Positions 18,112 to 27,305 of a DNA stretch of 64,000 nt are shown one piece after another. How positions within the stretch are numbered: the stretch's first letter is position 1; each line of letters starts with the position of its first letter. The position numbers and the translations under genes are program-made. The DNA is taken from assembly GCA_025210525.1 (NCBI GenBank), contig JAOARP010000058.1, positions 1 to 64,000 of the forward strand, read 5' to 3'. The notes beneath the pieces were generated by a model that was given only the letters and a program-made list of their open reading frames with translations, made no database searches and was not told where the DNA came from. Source of the stretch: Marinisporobacter sp. Its GTDB lineage: Bacteria; Bacillota; Clostridia; Peptostreptococcales; Thermotaleaceae.

Positions 18112-18594
18112 ATGAAAAAGACTTTGCTGTTTTTTTTAATCCTTATTGCACTATTAATACATACAAAAGGTCATTTTGCAGATGCAAATCCAGTGGTGGA
18201 AGAAGAAGTGAACTATGAAAAGGAAAGAGCAATGATTGAAGAACTCTTTAGAGAACGATCAAACTTATGGAATAATATTTATGAAAGAACTATGGAAACG
18301 GATGAATGGACTGAAAATTTGAAAAAAATTGTTGTAGAGCCGTTACTATCTTTTGATGTAGAAGCTTTTAAACAAGCCTGTGAATATCCTACAGATATGG
18401 ATAAAGTATTAGGGCTAAAAATTGTTACCATAGAAAATGTAGTTTATGGTAAGGAGTCTATGGAAGCAAAGATAAGAATGCACTGGAAAATGGAAGGTTT
18501 TGAATCTAAGTATGAAGAAGAAATTGATTACAGGGTGATCTTAAAAAAAGAAAATGGAAAATGGAAACTTTGTGATTATAATGTATATCAATAG
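18112..18594 (+). CDS. Secreted protein of unknown function
   Basis: A 160-residue protein with a clear Sec signal peptide (K-K followed by about 16 hydrophobic residues, probable cleavage near H-F-A-D-A). The mature part is acidic and alpha/beta, ending W-K-L-C-D-Y-N-V-Y, a pattern seen in NTF2-like or DUF4829-like secreted proteins. I do not recognise the family with confidence. There is no lipobox; the only two cysteines are in the mature protein. The start lies after a GGGGGATATACTA ribosome-binding site. The gene ends in its own terminator. Confidence 0.7.
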   Translation: MKKTLLFFLILIALLIHTKGHFADANPVVEEEVNYEKERAMIEELFRERSNLWNNIYERTMETDEWTENLKKIVVEPLLSFDVEAFKQACEYPTDMDKVLGLKIVTIENVVYGKESMEAKIRMHWKMEGFESKYEEEIDYRVILKKENGKWKLCDYNVYQ

Positions 18595-18626
18595 CTGTCT
18601 AGTTTATATTAGACAGTTTCTTTTTT
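18595..18626 (+). terminator. Rho-independent terminator
   Basis: CTGTCTA pairs with TAGACAG around an 8-base loop, followed by TTTCTTTTTT, directly after the stop of the secreted-protein gene. Confidence 0.85.
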
Positions 18627-18797
18627 AGATAAAGATAGGAAAAAATTACTGTTTTTTTCTTTACTAGAAAATAAGAAGGAATATAATTATTTATGAAGAA
18701 ATAATTTATGTAATAAACGTGTCAAATTATGTCGTATTGTAAAAATGTGTTATTCTTATGTTATTCTACAATAAGAATTAATAACTAGGGGTGTATT

Positions 18798-19961
18798 ATG
18801 TATAAACCAGCTATAAGTGCTAAAAAAATGAATGAGATTATTGAAGGAACAATTGATGCAATAGAAAAGGGAAAAAATGAAATTTTTGAAATTGCTGAAA
18901 GTGCGAGAAATGAATGCAAGAGTCTTGAAAAAGAATTGGAAGATATAAAATTCAAAGCTACTAAAATTATCAATGAAGTAGATTCTTTAGAAATTTTAGA
19001 AAAAAGAAGTAGGACAAGGCTTGCTATCGTAAGTAGGAATTTTAAGCAATTTACAGAAGAAGATATTAAAGTAGCTTATGAAGAAGCTAATGGATTAAAA
19101 GTTAAGATTTTACTTAAGAGACAAGAAGAAAAGGACTTAATAAAACAAAGGTCTGATTTAGAGAAACGATTAAAAGCTTCTTATGAAGTTGTGAAAAGAG
19201 CTGAAAATTTAGTTTCTCAAGTAGGGGTAGCTATGGGATATCTGAGTGGAAACTTAAAAAATGTATCAGAGCAATTAGAGGATATCCAACAAAAAGAAGC
19301 TGTAGGAATTAAAGTGATTAGAGTTCAAGAAGAAGAAAGACAAAGGGTTGCAAGAGAAATTCATGATGGACCAGCTCAATCTATGGCAAATGTAGTCATT
19401 AAAGCAGAAATTTGTGAAAAATTGTTTGATAGGGATATGGAAAAAGCAAAATCACAGTTGACAGAGCTTAAAGATATTGTCCGAGGTTCTTTAAAGGATG
19501 TAAGAAAGATTATATACGATTTAAGACCTATGTCTTTAGATGATTTAGGTTTGATACCAACGGTACAAAGGTTTATCCTAAATTTTGAGGAAGATGCAAA
19601 AGTAGATGTGAATTTTTCTGTGAATATACAAAATGAGGATATAGATTCGATTACTCAGTTATCTGTATTTCGAATCATACAAGAATCCTTAAATAATATT
19701 AGAAAGTATGCTAAAGCTTCAATGGTGGTTATTAAACTAGAAACCGTGCATAACAGAATTAATTTATTGATTATTGATGATGGAATTGGGTTTGATCCAC
19801 AGCGTAAATTAAGTACAAATAAAGGAGAAAGTGGTTTTGGTTTATTTATTATGAAAGAAAGAGTAGAATTATTAAAAGGAAAGATAGAAATTAAAAGTAA
19901 TGAAGGAAAGGGAACAAGAATAAAAGTTGCTATTCCCCTAAAAAATATGGAGGGACAATAA
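18798..19961 (+). CDS. DegS-like sensor histidine kinase
   Basis: A 387-residue cytoplasmic kinase. A long coiled-coil sensor (about residues 10-170) leads to a HisKA_3 dimerisation domain with phospho-acceptor H near residue 188 in R-E-I-H-D-G-P-A-Q. A HATPase domain (about 275-385) shows the D-D-G-I-G-F-D motif. There are no transmembrane segments, which fits DegS. It is cotranscribed with a NarL-type regulator that starts one base after its stop. DegS/DegU systems control exoenzymes, motility or competence; targets here are not shown. The start is ATG after GGGGTG. Confidence 0.9.
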   Translation: MYKPAISAKKMNEIIEGTIDAIEKGKNEIFEIAESARNECKSLEKELEDIKFKATKIINEVDSLEILEKRSRTRLAIVSRNFKQFTEEDIKVAYEEANGLKVKILLKRQEEKDLIKQRSDLEKRLKASYEVVKRAENLVSQVGVAMGYLSGNLKNVSEQLEDIQQKEAVGIKVIRVQEEERQRVAREIHDGPAQSMANVVIKAEICEKLFDRDMEKAKSQLTELKDIVRGSLKDVRKIIYDLRPMSLDDLGLIPTVQRFILNFEEDAKVDVNFSVNIQNEDIDSITQLSVFRIIQESLNNIRKYAKASMVVIKLETVHNRINLLIIDDGIGFDPQRKLSTNKGESGFGLFIMKERVELLKGKIEIKSNEGKGTRIKVAIPLKNMEGQ

Positions 19962-19962
19962 A

Positions 19963-20616
19963 ATGGATGCTAAAATTAAAGTTTTGATTGCAGATGATCA
20001 TGCACTAATGAGACAAGGACTTAAACAAATTATAGAGCTAGAGGATGATATTGAAGTAGTTGCATTAGCTGTTGACGGGGAAGACACTATAAAGAAGTCA
20101 CAACAGTATAAACCAGATGTTATATTACTAGATATCAATATGCCAAATATGAATGGGATACAAGCTTTAAGAAGATTAAAAGATATGGGAACAGATTCAA
20201 AAATTATTATGCTAACCATACATGATGATAGAGAATATCTTTTTGAGACTATTAATATAGGTGCATCTGGATATGTATTAAAGGATGCTGAATCAGCAAG
20301 TCTTATAAAAGCTATTCGTGATGTAAGCACAGGTCATTCTTATATTCATCCATCCCTTGCTTCAGAATTAGTTAGGCAATATAATAAAAAAGGGAAGTCT
20401 GATGATGAACATAAAAAGGACAAATTAACAAGAAGAGAATACGAGGTATTAGGTCTAATTGCAGAAGGAAAAAATAATAGAGAAATAGCAGAAGATCTAT
20501 TTATTAGCGAAAAGACGGTTAAAAATCATGTATCAAATATCTTTAAGAAGATCAATGTAAGTGATAGAACTCAGGCTGCTATTTATGCATATAAGCATAA
20601 TATTAAAAAGATATAA
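19963..20616 (+). CDS. DegU-like response regulator (NarL/LuxR family)
   Basis: A 217-residue response regulator. The receiver domain (about 1-125) has acidic D11/D12, phospho-acceptor D57 in I-L-L-D-I-N-M-P, and K near 107 in V-L-K-D-A. The LuxR-type HTH (about 145-215) has L-T-R-R-E-Y-E-V-L and N-R-E-I-A-E-D-L-F-I-S-E-K-T-V-K-N-H-V. It is the partner of the DegS-like kinase upstream, one base away, and 62 bases separate it from the aminopeptidase gene downstream. Confidence 0.92.
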   Translation: MDAKIKVLIADDHALMRQGLKQIIELEDDIEVVALAVDGEDTIKKSQQYKPDVILLDINMPNMNGIQALRRLKDMGTDSKIIMLTIHDDREYLFETINIGASGYVLKDAESASLIKAIRDVSTGHSYIHPSLASELVRQYNKKGKSDDEHKKDKLTRREYEVLGLIAEGKNNREIAEDLFISEKTVKNHVSNIFKKINVSDRTQAAIYAYKHNIKKI

Positions 20617-20678
20617 TTATTAACATAAGTTGTAAGTTTTAAGGGAAATAATAAAAGGGATATGAAGGAGGGGTTATT

Positions 20679-22094
20679 TTGTCAGAAAAAAAAGATACTT
20701 TAAGTTTTGAATTCAAAAATGGATGGGAAATAGTAAAAGAAGAAGAAAAGAAAGCAGTATATGCATTAAGTGAAACTTATAAAAGTTTTTTAGATCAAGG
20801 GAAGACAGAAAGGGAATGTGCAGAAGAAATTATAAAGCAGGCTGAAAATAATGGGTATAAAAATATTGAAGATTTTATAGAGGGGAAAGAAAAGATCCTC
20901 TCAGGGACAAAAATTTATGCAAATAATAAGGGGAAAGCTGTAGCTTTATTTGTTGTAGGACAAGAGCCTATAGAGAAGGGCATGCACATTGTGGGTGCCC
21001 ACATAGATGCACCAAGACTGGATTTAAAACCTTTTCCATTATATGAAGATGGAGGTCTAGCCTTACTAAAAACCCATTACTATGGAGGCATTAAAAAATA
21101 TCAATGGACAGCTATGCCATTAGCTTTACATGGGATTGTTATCAATAAAAAAGGAGAAAAAATAAATATTGTAATTGGTGAAGATGAAAAGGATCCTGTA
21201 TTTTTTATAACAGACTTATTACCTCATTTAGCTAAGAATCAAAATGAAAAGAAATTGAATGAGGGGATAACTGGAGAAGGATTAAATATACTTATTGGAA
21301 GTATTCCGTATGAAGATAAGGAAATAAAAGAAAAAGTAAAATACAATATTTTAAAGCTACTTCATGATAAATATGGAATAGAAGAGGAAGACTTTTTAAC
21401 TGCTGAAATAGAAGTAGTTCCTGCTAGTAAAGCAAAAGATGTAGGGTTTGATAAGAGTTTAGTAGGAGCTTATGGACAGGATGATAGAGTATGTTCTTAT
21501 ACGGCTATGAAGGCTATTTTTGATATTGATAATCCTAAAAAAACAGCTGTAACGCTTCTTGTGGATAAAGAAGAAATTGGAAGCATGGGGAATACAGGAA
21601 TGCAGTCTAGATTTTTTGAAAATGTTGTAGGAGAGTTAGTGAGCTTACAAAGTAAGGATTTTAATTATTTAAAGGTGAGAAGAGCACTAGCCAATTCAAA
21701 AGTTTTATCTGCAGATGTGGGCGCTGGCTTTGATCCAAATTTTCCAGATGTTTTAGATAAAAGAAATGCAGCTTTCATTGGGAAAGGACTATTAGTATCA
21801 AAATATACAGGTGCTAGGGGAAAATCTGGTTCTAATGATGCCAATGCAGAATTTTTAGGAACTTTAAGAAAAATATTTAATGATGATGAGGTTATATGGC
21901 AAATTGGGGAATTAGGAAAGGTTGATCAAGGAGGCGGAGGAACAATTGCTTATATATTAGCTAATTATGGAGCTGAAGTAGTAGATTGTGGTGTTCCATT
22001 GCTTTCTATGCATGCACCTATGGAGATAGCAAGTAAAATGGATATTTATATGGCATATAAAGGTTATAAGGCTTTTTTAAAAGCAAAAAAATAA
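20679..22094 (+). CDS. M18 family aminopeptidase
   Basis: A 471-residue zinc aminopeptidase of family M18 (aspartyl aminopeptidase-like). Metal-site motifs are visible: G-A-H-I-D-A-P-R near residue 105, the D-K-E-E-I-G-S pair near 293, and the late H of S-M-H-A-P-M-E-I near 443. Members form large dodecamers and remove acidic or neutral N-terminal residues from peptides in the cytoplasm. The TTG start lies behind GAAGGAGGGG. A strong terminator follows. Confidence 0.92.
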   Translation: MSEKKDTLSFEFKNGWEIVKEEEKKAVYALSETYKSFLDQGKTERECAEEIIKQAENNGYKNIEDFIEGKEKILSGTKIYANNKGKAVALFVVGQEPIEKGMHIVGAHIDAPRLDLKPFPLYEDGGLALLKTHYYGGIKKYQWTAMPLALHGIVINKKGEKINIVIGEDEKDPVFFITDLLPHLAKNQNEKKLNEGITGEGLNILIGSIPYEDKEIKEKVKYNILKLLHDKYGIEEEDFLTAEIEVVPASKAKDVGFDKSLVGAYGQDDRVCSYTAMKAIFDIDNPKKTAVTLLVDKEEIGSMGNTGMQSRFFENVVGELVSLQSKDFNYLKVRRALANSKVLSADVGAGFDPNFPDVLDKRNAAFIGKGLLVSKYTGARGKSGSNDANAEFLGTLRKIFNDDEVIWQIGELGKVDQGGGGTIAYILANYGAEVVDCGVPLLSMHAPMEIASKMDIYMAYKGYKAFLKAKK

Positions 22095-22120
22095 TCGGAT
22101 CTTTATCCGATTATTTTTTT
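22091..22120 (+). terminator. Rho-independent terminator
   Basis: A perfect 10-bp stem ATAATCGGAT / ATCCGATTAT with a CTTT loop and a U run. It separates the aminopeptidase gene from the convergent LysR gene and may serve both. Confidence 0.9.
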
Positions 22121-22127
22121 CTCTAGA

Positions 22128-23027
22128 TTATAAAATATTTTGATTTTCTAGCATAAAGTTTTTGAAAGTTTCTGCTAAAGGAGATAAGATTCTAGGTTCA
22201 TGATAAACAAAATAAAAGTTTCTTTTGGTATTTATATTTTTTATATCTAATTTTTTAAGCATATTATAACGTACTTCGTTTTTAATAGCGAATTCAGAAA
22301 TCATTGTAATGCCCAGACCATTTTTCACACATTGTTTAATCGCCTCGGTATTTTCTATACAAGCAACTACATGTAATTGATCTAAAGAGATATTATGACT
22401 AGTTAGAAGTTTTTCAAATATTTTTCTAGTTCCAGAACCTTTTTCTCTCAAAATGATTTTCTCTTTAAGAAAAAAATCCATAGATATTTTATCTAATGAT
22501 TTGTATGGATCTGTGTTAGGGGCAATGATAACAAGATTATCTTCTAGTACATCAATGTAATGTAAGTGTTTGATAGCGTCTTTTGCTCCTACGAAGCCAA
22601 AATCTATTTTACCATTTAAAATACCATCTACTACTTGTTGTGAATCATAATGAAGAAGGTTATAGTGAACATGGGGATATATTTTGTTAAAGGCACTAAG
22701 CAATGGTGGAAGAATATATTGCTCAGGAATAGTACTACAAGCAATTTCTAGGGTTCCTTCAATTTTATCTTTAAAGGATTCTAGAGAAAATAATGCTTGC
22801 TCTCTTTTATTTAATATTTCTATGGCGTGGCTAAAGAGAATTTCTCCAGCTTTTGTTAATGTGATCTTTTTATTAGATCGATTAATTAATATGGTACTTA
22901 ATTCATTTTCAAGATTTTGAATGTGGTTACTAATAGTTGGTTGTGTTAAAAAAAGAGCATCTGCTGCTTTTGAGAAACTTTTTAGCCGTGCAATGGTTAT
23001 AAAAGTTTCTAGTTGTCTAAAATCCAT
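22128..23027 (-). CDS. LysR-family transcriptional regulator
   Basis: A 299-residue LysR regulator. It has an N-terminal winged HTH (F-S-K-A-A-D-A-L-F-L-T-Q-P-T-I-S near residues 17-33) and a C-terminal substrate-binding-like domain (about 90-295). ATG at 23027 is preferred to an upstream in-frame start at 23087 because AAGGGTGATT precedes it and it gives the family's usual M-D-F-R-Q-L-E-T-F start. The protein resembles clostridial LysR proteins annotated with selenium or sulfur metabolism, but no such gene is nearby. It is divergent from the AlbA_2 protein gene, which may be a target. Confidence 0.88.
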   Translation of the reverse strand: MDFRQLETFITIARLKSFSKAADALFLTQPTISNHIQNLENELSTILINRSNKKITLTKAGEILFSHAIEILNKREQALFSLESFKDKIEGTLEIACSTIPEQYILPPLLSAFNKIYPHVHYNLLHYDSQQVVDGILNGKIDFGFVGAKDAIKHLHYIDVLEDNLVIIAPNTDPYKSLDKISMDFFLKEKIILREKGSGTRKIFEKLLTSHNISLDQLHVVACIENTEAIKQCVKNGLGITMISEFAIKNEVRYNMLKKLDIKNINTKRNFYFVYHEPRILSPLAETFKNFMLENQNIL

Positions 23028-23187
23028 ATAATCACCCTTAAGATAATGTCTTAAATTAATAGTACCATTTGATAAGAAAATTATCAAATACTAGTTTTTT
23101 TGTAGAAGATAATTTAAAATAAATATAAGAAACATAACATAGACATAATATAAAAAGTAATTTTACCATTGTGAAAGGAATGGTTAA

Positions 23188-24354
23188 ATGAATCTTCAAA
23201 AACTGAAAATATTAATTAAACAAAAAGAGGGAATGAAGCTTGATTTTAAAGAAAGCTTACATCTTCAAACACAAACGGAAAAAAAAGAATTTGCAAAAGA
23301 CGTAATTGCCATCGCCAATAGTATAGGAGGAAGAGGTTATTTAATCATCGGTGTAAAGGATAAGGAAAAAAAAATTAAGGGGATTGAGCCAGAAGAATTA
23401 CAAGAAGAACGATTGCAACAAATTATAAGTCATAGATGTGATCCACCGGTAAATATTCGAGTAGAGTGTATAAAATATAATGATAAATATATTGGAATCA
23501 TTACAATTTTTAAAAGTGATCAAAGACCTCATCAAATGAGACAAACAGGAGCATTTTATATAAGAAGAGGGTCTACTACAGATATTGCTCGTAGATTTGA
23601 AATTGCAAGAATGTTTCAAGAAGTTGGACTCATTAGCAATGAATTAATTCCATTATATAATTTAGATATAAGTGTACTGAATAAAGAATTAATTAATGAA
23701 TATTTAAAGAAAATGGGTATTCTTCCAAATGAAAAAATAAGAATGAATATATGGAATAATTTAGGCATTATTCATTTTGATAGTGAAAAAAATAGATATT
23801 CTCCAACGATTGGAGGTCTTTTATTATTTTGTAATACGCCCCAAAGATATTTGACTTATGTTTCTGTAAAGATTATAACCTTTAAAAATGATAAAAAAAT
23901 AATGCATGTAATTGAGGGCAACATGATAGAGATGCTCAATCGATGTCAAGCTTTTATCAGGGAATATCTAAAAAATATAGATTATCCTAAGGACGCAATT
24001 TTTGAATGTATTGCAAATGCAGTGGCCCATAGAGACTATATGGATATATCAAGAGATATCGTAGTTCTTTTAGGAAATCATAAAGTAGAGATTAGCAATC
24101 CAGGAACACTACCTAAAGGAAGTAATATCCATACTATTATGAGAGAGAATAATCCTACAAGAAGGAACAATTGGCTTTATAATAGACTGCTACTAATAGA
24201 TGATACAAATCAATTCTTAAGAACAGGCATTGGTCTTCAAAAGATTAACAAGTTGTTTGAAGGAATTGGAAATGTCAAGTTTTTAAATATAGAAAAAAGA
24301 AACTTATTTAAGGTGGTTATGCCAGGGTTAAAGAAATATAATAAAAAAAGATAA
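23188..24354 (+). CDS. AlbA_2 (Schlafen-like) domain protein with C-terminal ATPase-like region
   Basis: A 388-residue protein. The N-terminal AlbA_2/divergent-AAA_4 domain (about 10-125) shows the E-x-x-x-x-D-F-K-E-S opening and G-G-x-G-Y-L-I-I-G-V-K-D. The C-terminal half carries the C-I-A-N-A-V-A-H-R-D-Y pattern near 272 and N-P-G-x-L near 310, typical of the HATPase_c-like domain of such putative regulators. Proteins of this build are called DNA-binding or RNA-binding regulators, but a biochemical role is not settled. The start is ATG after GAAAGGAATGG. Confidence 0.85.
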   Translation: MNLQKLKILIKQKEGMKLDFKESLHLQTQTEKKEFAKDVIAIANSIGGRGYLIIGVKDKEKKIKGIEPEELQEERLQQIISHRCDPPVNIRVECIKYNDKYIGIITIFKSDQRPHQMRQTGAFYIRRGSTTDIARRFEIARMFQEVGLISNELIPLYNLDISVLNKELINEYLKKMGILPNEKIRMNIWNNLGIIHFDSEKNRYSPTIGGLLLFCNTPQRYLTYVSVKIITFKNDKKIMHVIEGNMIEMLNRCQAFIREYLKNIDYPKDAIFECIANAVAHRDYMDISRDIVVLLGNHKVEISNPGTLPKGSNIHTIMRENNPTRRNNWLYNRLLLIDDTNQFLRTGIGLQKINKLFEGIGNVKFLNIEKRNLFKVVMPGLKKYNKKR

Positions 24355-24377
24355 AATTTAACTTTTATCTTTTTTTT
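24343..24377. terminator. Bidirectional terminator
   Basis: AAAAAAAGATAAAA pairs with TTTTATCTTTTTTT around a 7-base loop between the convergent AlbA_2 and CDF genes. The AlbA_2 stop codon lies within the stem. Confidence 0.8.
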
Positions 24378-25269
24378 GAGGATGGTCATTATCTTCCAAA
24401 GGATAAGGGTCTACATGGACAACCACATCTTTTATGTTTGGAATGGCATCTAATATATTATATTTAGCTTGGGTAGCAAAATGATGACCTTGTTCTACTG
24501 TAATATATTTATCTACACAAATAATTAAATCTACATATATTTGATTACCGTTTTTTCTAGCTCTAATTTTATGTACGGCTTTTACTCCATCAACAGATAA
24601 AGAAATTTTTTGGATCTGTTCAATGATTTCCTCAGAAGGTGCTGTATCCATCAATTCATTAATAGCATCTAAATATATAGAAAATCCAGCTTTTATGATC
24701 ATAAGTGCTACAACAATACCAGCAATAGGATCGAGTATGGGATAACCCATTACTGCTCCTGTAATCCCTATAAGGGCTGCTATGGAAGAGAAGGCATCTG
24801 TTCTATGATGCCATGCATCAGCTATTAATGCTTGACTTTCAATTTTTTTACCTATTTTTACCGTATATCGATACATCCATTCTTTAACAACTATAGACAA
24901 TCCAGCAGCCCAAATAGCGATAGATTGAGGAGCTTGTAAATTAGGGCTTTTTAAAGAATGATAAGCAGATGTTCCAATACCTATACCTGTGATAATGAGA
25001 ATAATTGCAATAATTTTTGCAACGATTGATTCAGCTTTTCCATGACCATAATGATGTTCTTCATCCGGTGGTCTGTGGGATATTTTAATACCGTGAAGGA
25101 CAATCGTTGTAGCTACAATATCAGAACCAGAGTGTAATGCATCTGCAATCATAGCCGTACTTCCAGATACTATTCCTATAATGATTTTTAAACCTGTTAA
25201 AAGGATATTTCCTATTATGCCAATCCAGGAGGCCTTTTTTCCTAATAACAATCGATCTTTTTCATTCAT
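24358..25269 (-). CDS. Cation diffusion facilitator (CDF) transporter
   Basis: A 303-residue CDF-family metal/proton antiporter. Six membrane segments occupy about residues 15-205, with metal-site motifs D-A-L-H-S-G-S-D (TM2) and D-A-W-H-H-R-T-D (TM5). A cytoplasmic C-terminal ferredoxin-like domain follows. HxxxD in TM2 and TM5 supports divalent-metal efflux (Zn, Mn or Fe), but the metal cannot be chosen from sequence alone. ATG at 25269 lies 9 bases after AAAGGA. The TTG at 25278 directly abuts that site and is rejected. Confidence 0.93.
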   Translation of the reverse strand: MNEKDRLLLGKKASWIGIIGNILLTGLKIIIGIVSGSTAMIADALHSGSDIVATTIVLHGIKISHRPPDEEHHYGHGKAESIVAKIIAIILIITGIGIGTSAYHSLKSPNLQAPQSIAIWAAGLSIVVKEWMYRYTVKIGKKIESQALIADAWHHRTDAFSSIAALIGITGAVMGYPILDPIAGIVVALMIIKAGFSIYLDAINELMDTAPSEEIIEQIQKISLSVDGVKAVHKIRARKNGNQIYVDLIICVDKYITVEQGHHFATQAKYNILDAIPNIKDVVVHVDPYPLEDNDHPQKKDKS

Positions 25270-25393
25270 AGATCTCAATCCTTTCGTAAAAAGATAGATG
25301 AATTAACACTTTTGTGTGTTTAAAAATTATAATCGAGAAAATGCTGTTTTGTCAAATATAAGAAATTATATAAAAATGAATAAAAGAAAATAT

Positions 25394-25417
25394 GGGACTT
25401 AAAAAAGCGAAAGTCCC
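25394..25417 (-). terminator. Probable terminator of the 25.4-25.9 kb gene
   Basis: GGGACTT and AAGTCCC form a 7-bp stem with a 10-base loop. On the minus strand it is followed by an AT-rich, U-heavy stretch (ATATTTTCTTTTA). This is weaker than the other terminators. Confidence 0.5.
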
Positions 25418-25421
25418 TCAT

Positions 25422-25901
25422 TTAGGTGTTATTAGGTTTTGATATTTGAATAAATTTGGGTTTGAGGGACAAAATCATTTGATCAAGTTCCCTTTTTTTA
25501 AAACCATTTTGTTGACAAAGTTTAATATGGTCAGATTTTTTTATATGGAATATAAGGAATTCAAAATCCAAGTTTTTTATATGACGAATAATTGTCTTAA
25601 GAATTTTATCATCTGACTGAACGTCTTGATATTGTTTAGAAAATATAAACTCATGAATATGAATACAAGGATAAGACTCCTGATGAATATCACAAAAGGA
25701 CAGAGTGATAGATATTTTTTCCTTAGCGTGATATCTAAAGATCCATTTATTGTTGTGAGTTTTTGTGAATATTTGGCAATTGAATTTCAAATTGCAGATA
25801 GAACCAAAAACTTTTACTAAGTTCATTAATTTTAATGGATGAATCCTTTTGTAAATAGGAATTGTTTTTCTCATAGTTTGTGCATTACATATATTCATCA
25901 T
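25422..25901 (-). CDS. Hypothetical protein
   Basis: A 159-residue basic protein with no signal peptide or membrane segment. The C-terminal stretch (L-C-Q-Q-N-G-F-K-K-R-E followed by a hydrophobic strand) and the I-H-I-H-E-F-I-F strand look like the end of a GNAT-type fold, but the acetyl-CoA loop R/Q-x-x-G-x-G/A is not visible. I do not recognise it. The ATG pair at 25896-25901 lies 9 bases after AGGAGG. It is divergent from the YkvA-family gene. Confidence 0.6.
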   Translation of the reverse strand: MMNICNAQTMRKTIPIYKRIHPLKLMNLVKVFGSICNLKFNCQIFTKTHNNKWIFRYHAKEKISITLSFCDIHQESYPCIHIHEFIFSKQYQDVQSDDKILKTIIRHIKNLDFEFLIFHIKKSDHIKLCQQNGFKKRELDQMILSLKPKFIQISKPNNT

Positions 25902-26034
25902 ACCAATAAACCTCCTAAAAAAATATATGAATAAGGTTTAATAATTATTACTGCTTGTACGATACTAAAAATAAAAAGAAGAATTTTAAAAAGAAAGGAG
26001 GGTGAAAGCTATTAATAAAAGAGGAAATGTAAAT

Positions 26035-26364
26035 ATGAATGTTTTAAAGGCAATAGGGCAGTTGTTTAAAAGAATAGGGGCGCTATATCAGTTTATAAAA
26101 GATCCAAAGGTTTCTCTTTATAAAAAAATAATGGTTATAGGAGGTATGTTTTATATAATTAGTCCTATTGATTTGATTCCAGAAGCCATTTTAGGATTTG
26201 GTTTTATAGATGATGCAGTACTTATGATATATATCATCTCGAAAATATCAGATCAACTAGATGTATATATAGGAACAGAAGACAGAAATAAAGATAAAGA
26301 AATTGAAAAAGGTAAAATTATTGAAGGAGTATTTGACGATGAAGATAATCGACCATCTAGGTAG
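26035..26364 (+). CDS. YkvA-family (DUF1232) small membrane protein
   Basis: A protein of about 109 residues with the DUF1232 core Y-L-I-S-P-I-D-L-I-P-D-like sequence (here Y-I-I-S-P-I-D-L-I-P-E) near residue 40, a hydrophobic segment and an acidic tail. The function is unknown; the family is widespread. The start is uncertain. ATG at 26035 has GAGG 10 bases upstream, whereas GTG at 26002 directly abuts AGGAGG and would add 11 residues. Confidence 0.8.
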   Translation: MNVLKAIGQLFKRIGALYQFIKDPKVSLYKKIMVIGGMFYIISPIDLIPEAILGFGFIDDAVLMIYIISKISDQLDVYIGTEDRNKDKEIEKGKIIEGVFDDEDNRPSR

Positions 26365-26480
26365 ATGGTTTTTTTGTAGAAATTTAAAACACGAATATTA
26401 AAATGAATTTCAACAAAAATGTACACAATAGGAGAAATTATGTTATAATAATTTTATTAAAAACAGGAGAGGTGAAGGTT

Positions 26481-27020
26481 TTGAGAGAAGATGTAGCACA
26501 AATTTTATTTTCAGAAGAACAAATTCAAGAGAAAGTAAATGAAATAGGGAAACAGATTACAGAAGAATATAAGGATAAAGAAGTAGTATTAATAGGTGTA
26601 CTTAAGGGTGCAAATGTATTTATGGGAGATTTGATGAGACAGATAGATCTTCCAGTTACAATAGATTTTATGGCTGTATCAAGTTATGGTTTGTCAACAG
26701 AAAGTTCAGGGGTTGTAAAAATACTAAAAGATTTAGATCAAAGTATAGAAGATAAACATATAATTATTATAGAAGATATTATTGATACAGGACTGACATT
26801 ACATTATTTATGTGATAATTTAATATCTAGAAAGCCAAAAAGCTTGAAAATTTGTACTTTATTGGACAAGCCTGAAAGAAGAAAAGTTGAATTAAAAGTA
26901 GATTATAAAGGCTTTGATATTCCAGATGAATTTATTATTGGATATGGAATCGATTATGCAGAAAAATATAGAAATTTACCTTTTATAGCAGCACTAAAAA
27001 GAGAAGTTTACGAAAAATAA
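26481..27020 (+). CDS. hpt: Hypoxanthine phosphoribosyltransferase
   Basis: A 179-residue purine-salvage enzyme converting hypoxanthine or guanine plus PRPP to IMP or GMP. The PRPP-binding motif V/I-I-I-E-D-I-I-D-T-G near residue 98, the L-K-G-A-N-V-F motif near 44 and the late F-I-I-G-Y-G-I-D-Y motif are present. TTG at 26481 is taken as the start because AGGTGAAGG precedes it and it matches the family start. The longer ATG form at 26403 would run through a likely promoter (TATAAT near 26444). It is not adjacent to tilS or ftsH, its common neighbours. Confidence 0.93.
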   Translation: MREDVAQILFSEEQIQEKVNEIGKQITEEYKDKEVVLIGVLKGANVFMGDLMRQIDLPVTIDFMAVSSYGLSTESSGVVKILKDLDQSIEDKHIIIIEDIIDTGLTLHYLCDNLISRKPKSLKICTLLDKPERRKVELKVDYKGFDIPDEFIIGYGIDYAEKYRNLPFIAALKREVYEK

Positions 27021-27097
27021 TCTTAGCAAAGAATAAAATAAGTCTTTAATTCCTATACTAATAAAGAGAAGTCATTCATATGTATAGGAGTGATAGA

Positions 27098-27271
27098 ATG
27101 CTACAAAATGCAAACTTTAATGAAATCAAAGAAAAGTTTAGGAATGCAACTGTTGATGAAAAAATTAGAATATATACAACTACTCAAGGATTAACAGTTG
27201 AACAATTTAAAGAATTATTGAGGATGTTTCCACTTCAACATCTAGATAAACTTGAAAGAGCAATGGCATAG
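27098..27271 (+). CDS. Small conserved hypothetical protein
   Basis: A 57-residue protein that is soluble and largely helical, with two predicted helices (residues 5-30 and 38-57). I do not recognise the family. ATG at 27098 lies just after AGGAGTGATAGA; the upstream ATG at 27080 lacks a site. It ends at a terminator shared with the convergent gene, so it is probably a one-gene transcript. Confidence 0.65.
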   Translation: MLQNANFNEIKEKFRNATVDEKIRIYTTTQGLTVEQFKELLRMFPLQHLDKLERAMA

Positions 27272-27277
27272 TAGATC

Positions 27278-27305
27278 AAAAGGAACCACCTATGTGGTTC
27301 TTTTT
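27278..27305. terminator. Bidirectional terminator
   Basis: A 12-bp stem AAAAGGAACCAC / GTGGTTCTTTTT with a CTAT loop between convergent genes. Confidence 0.88.
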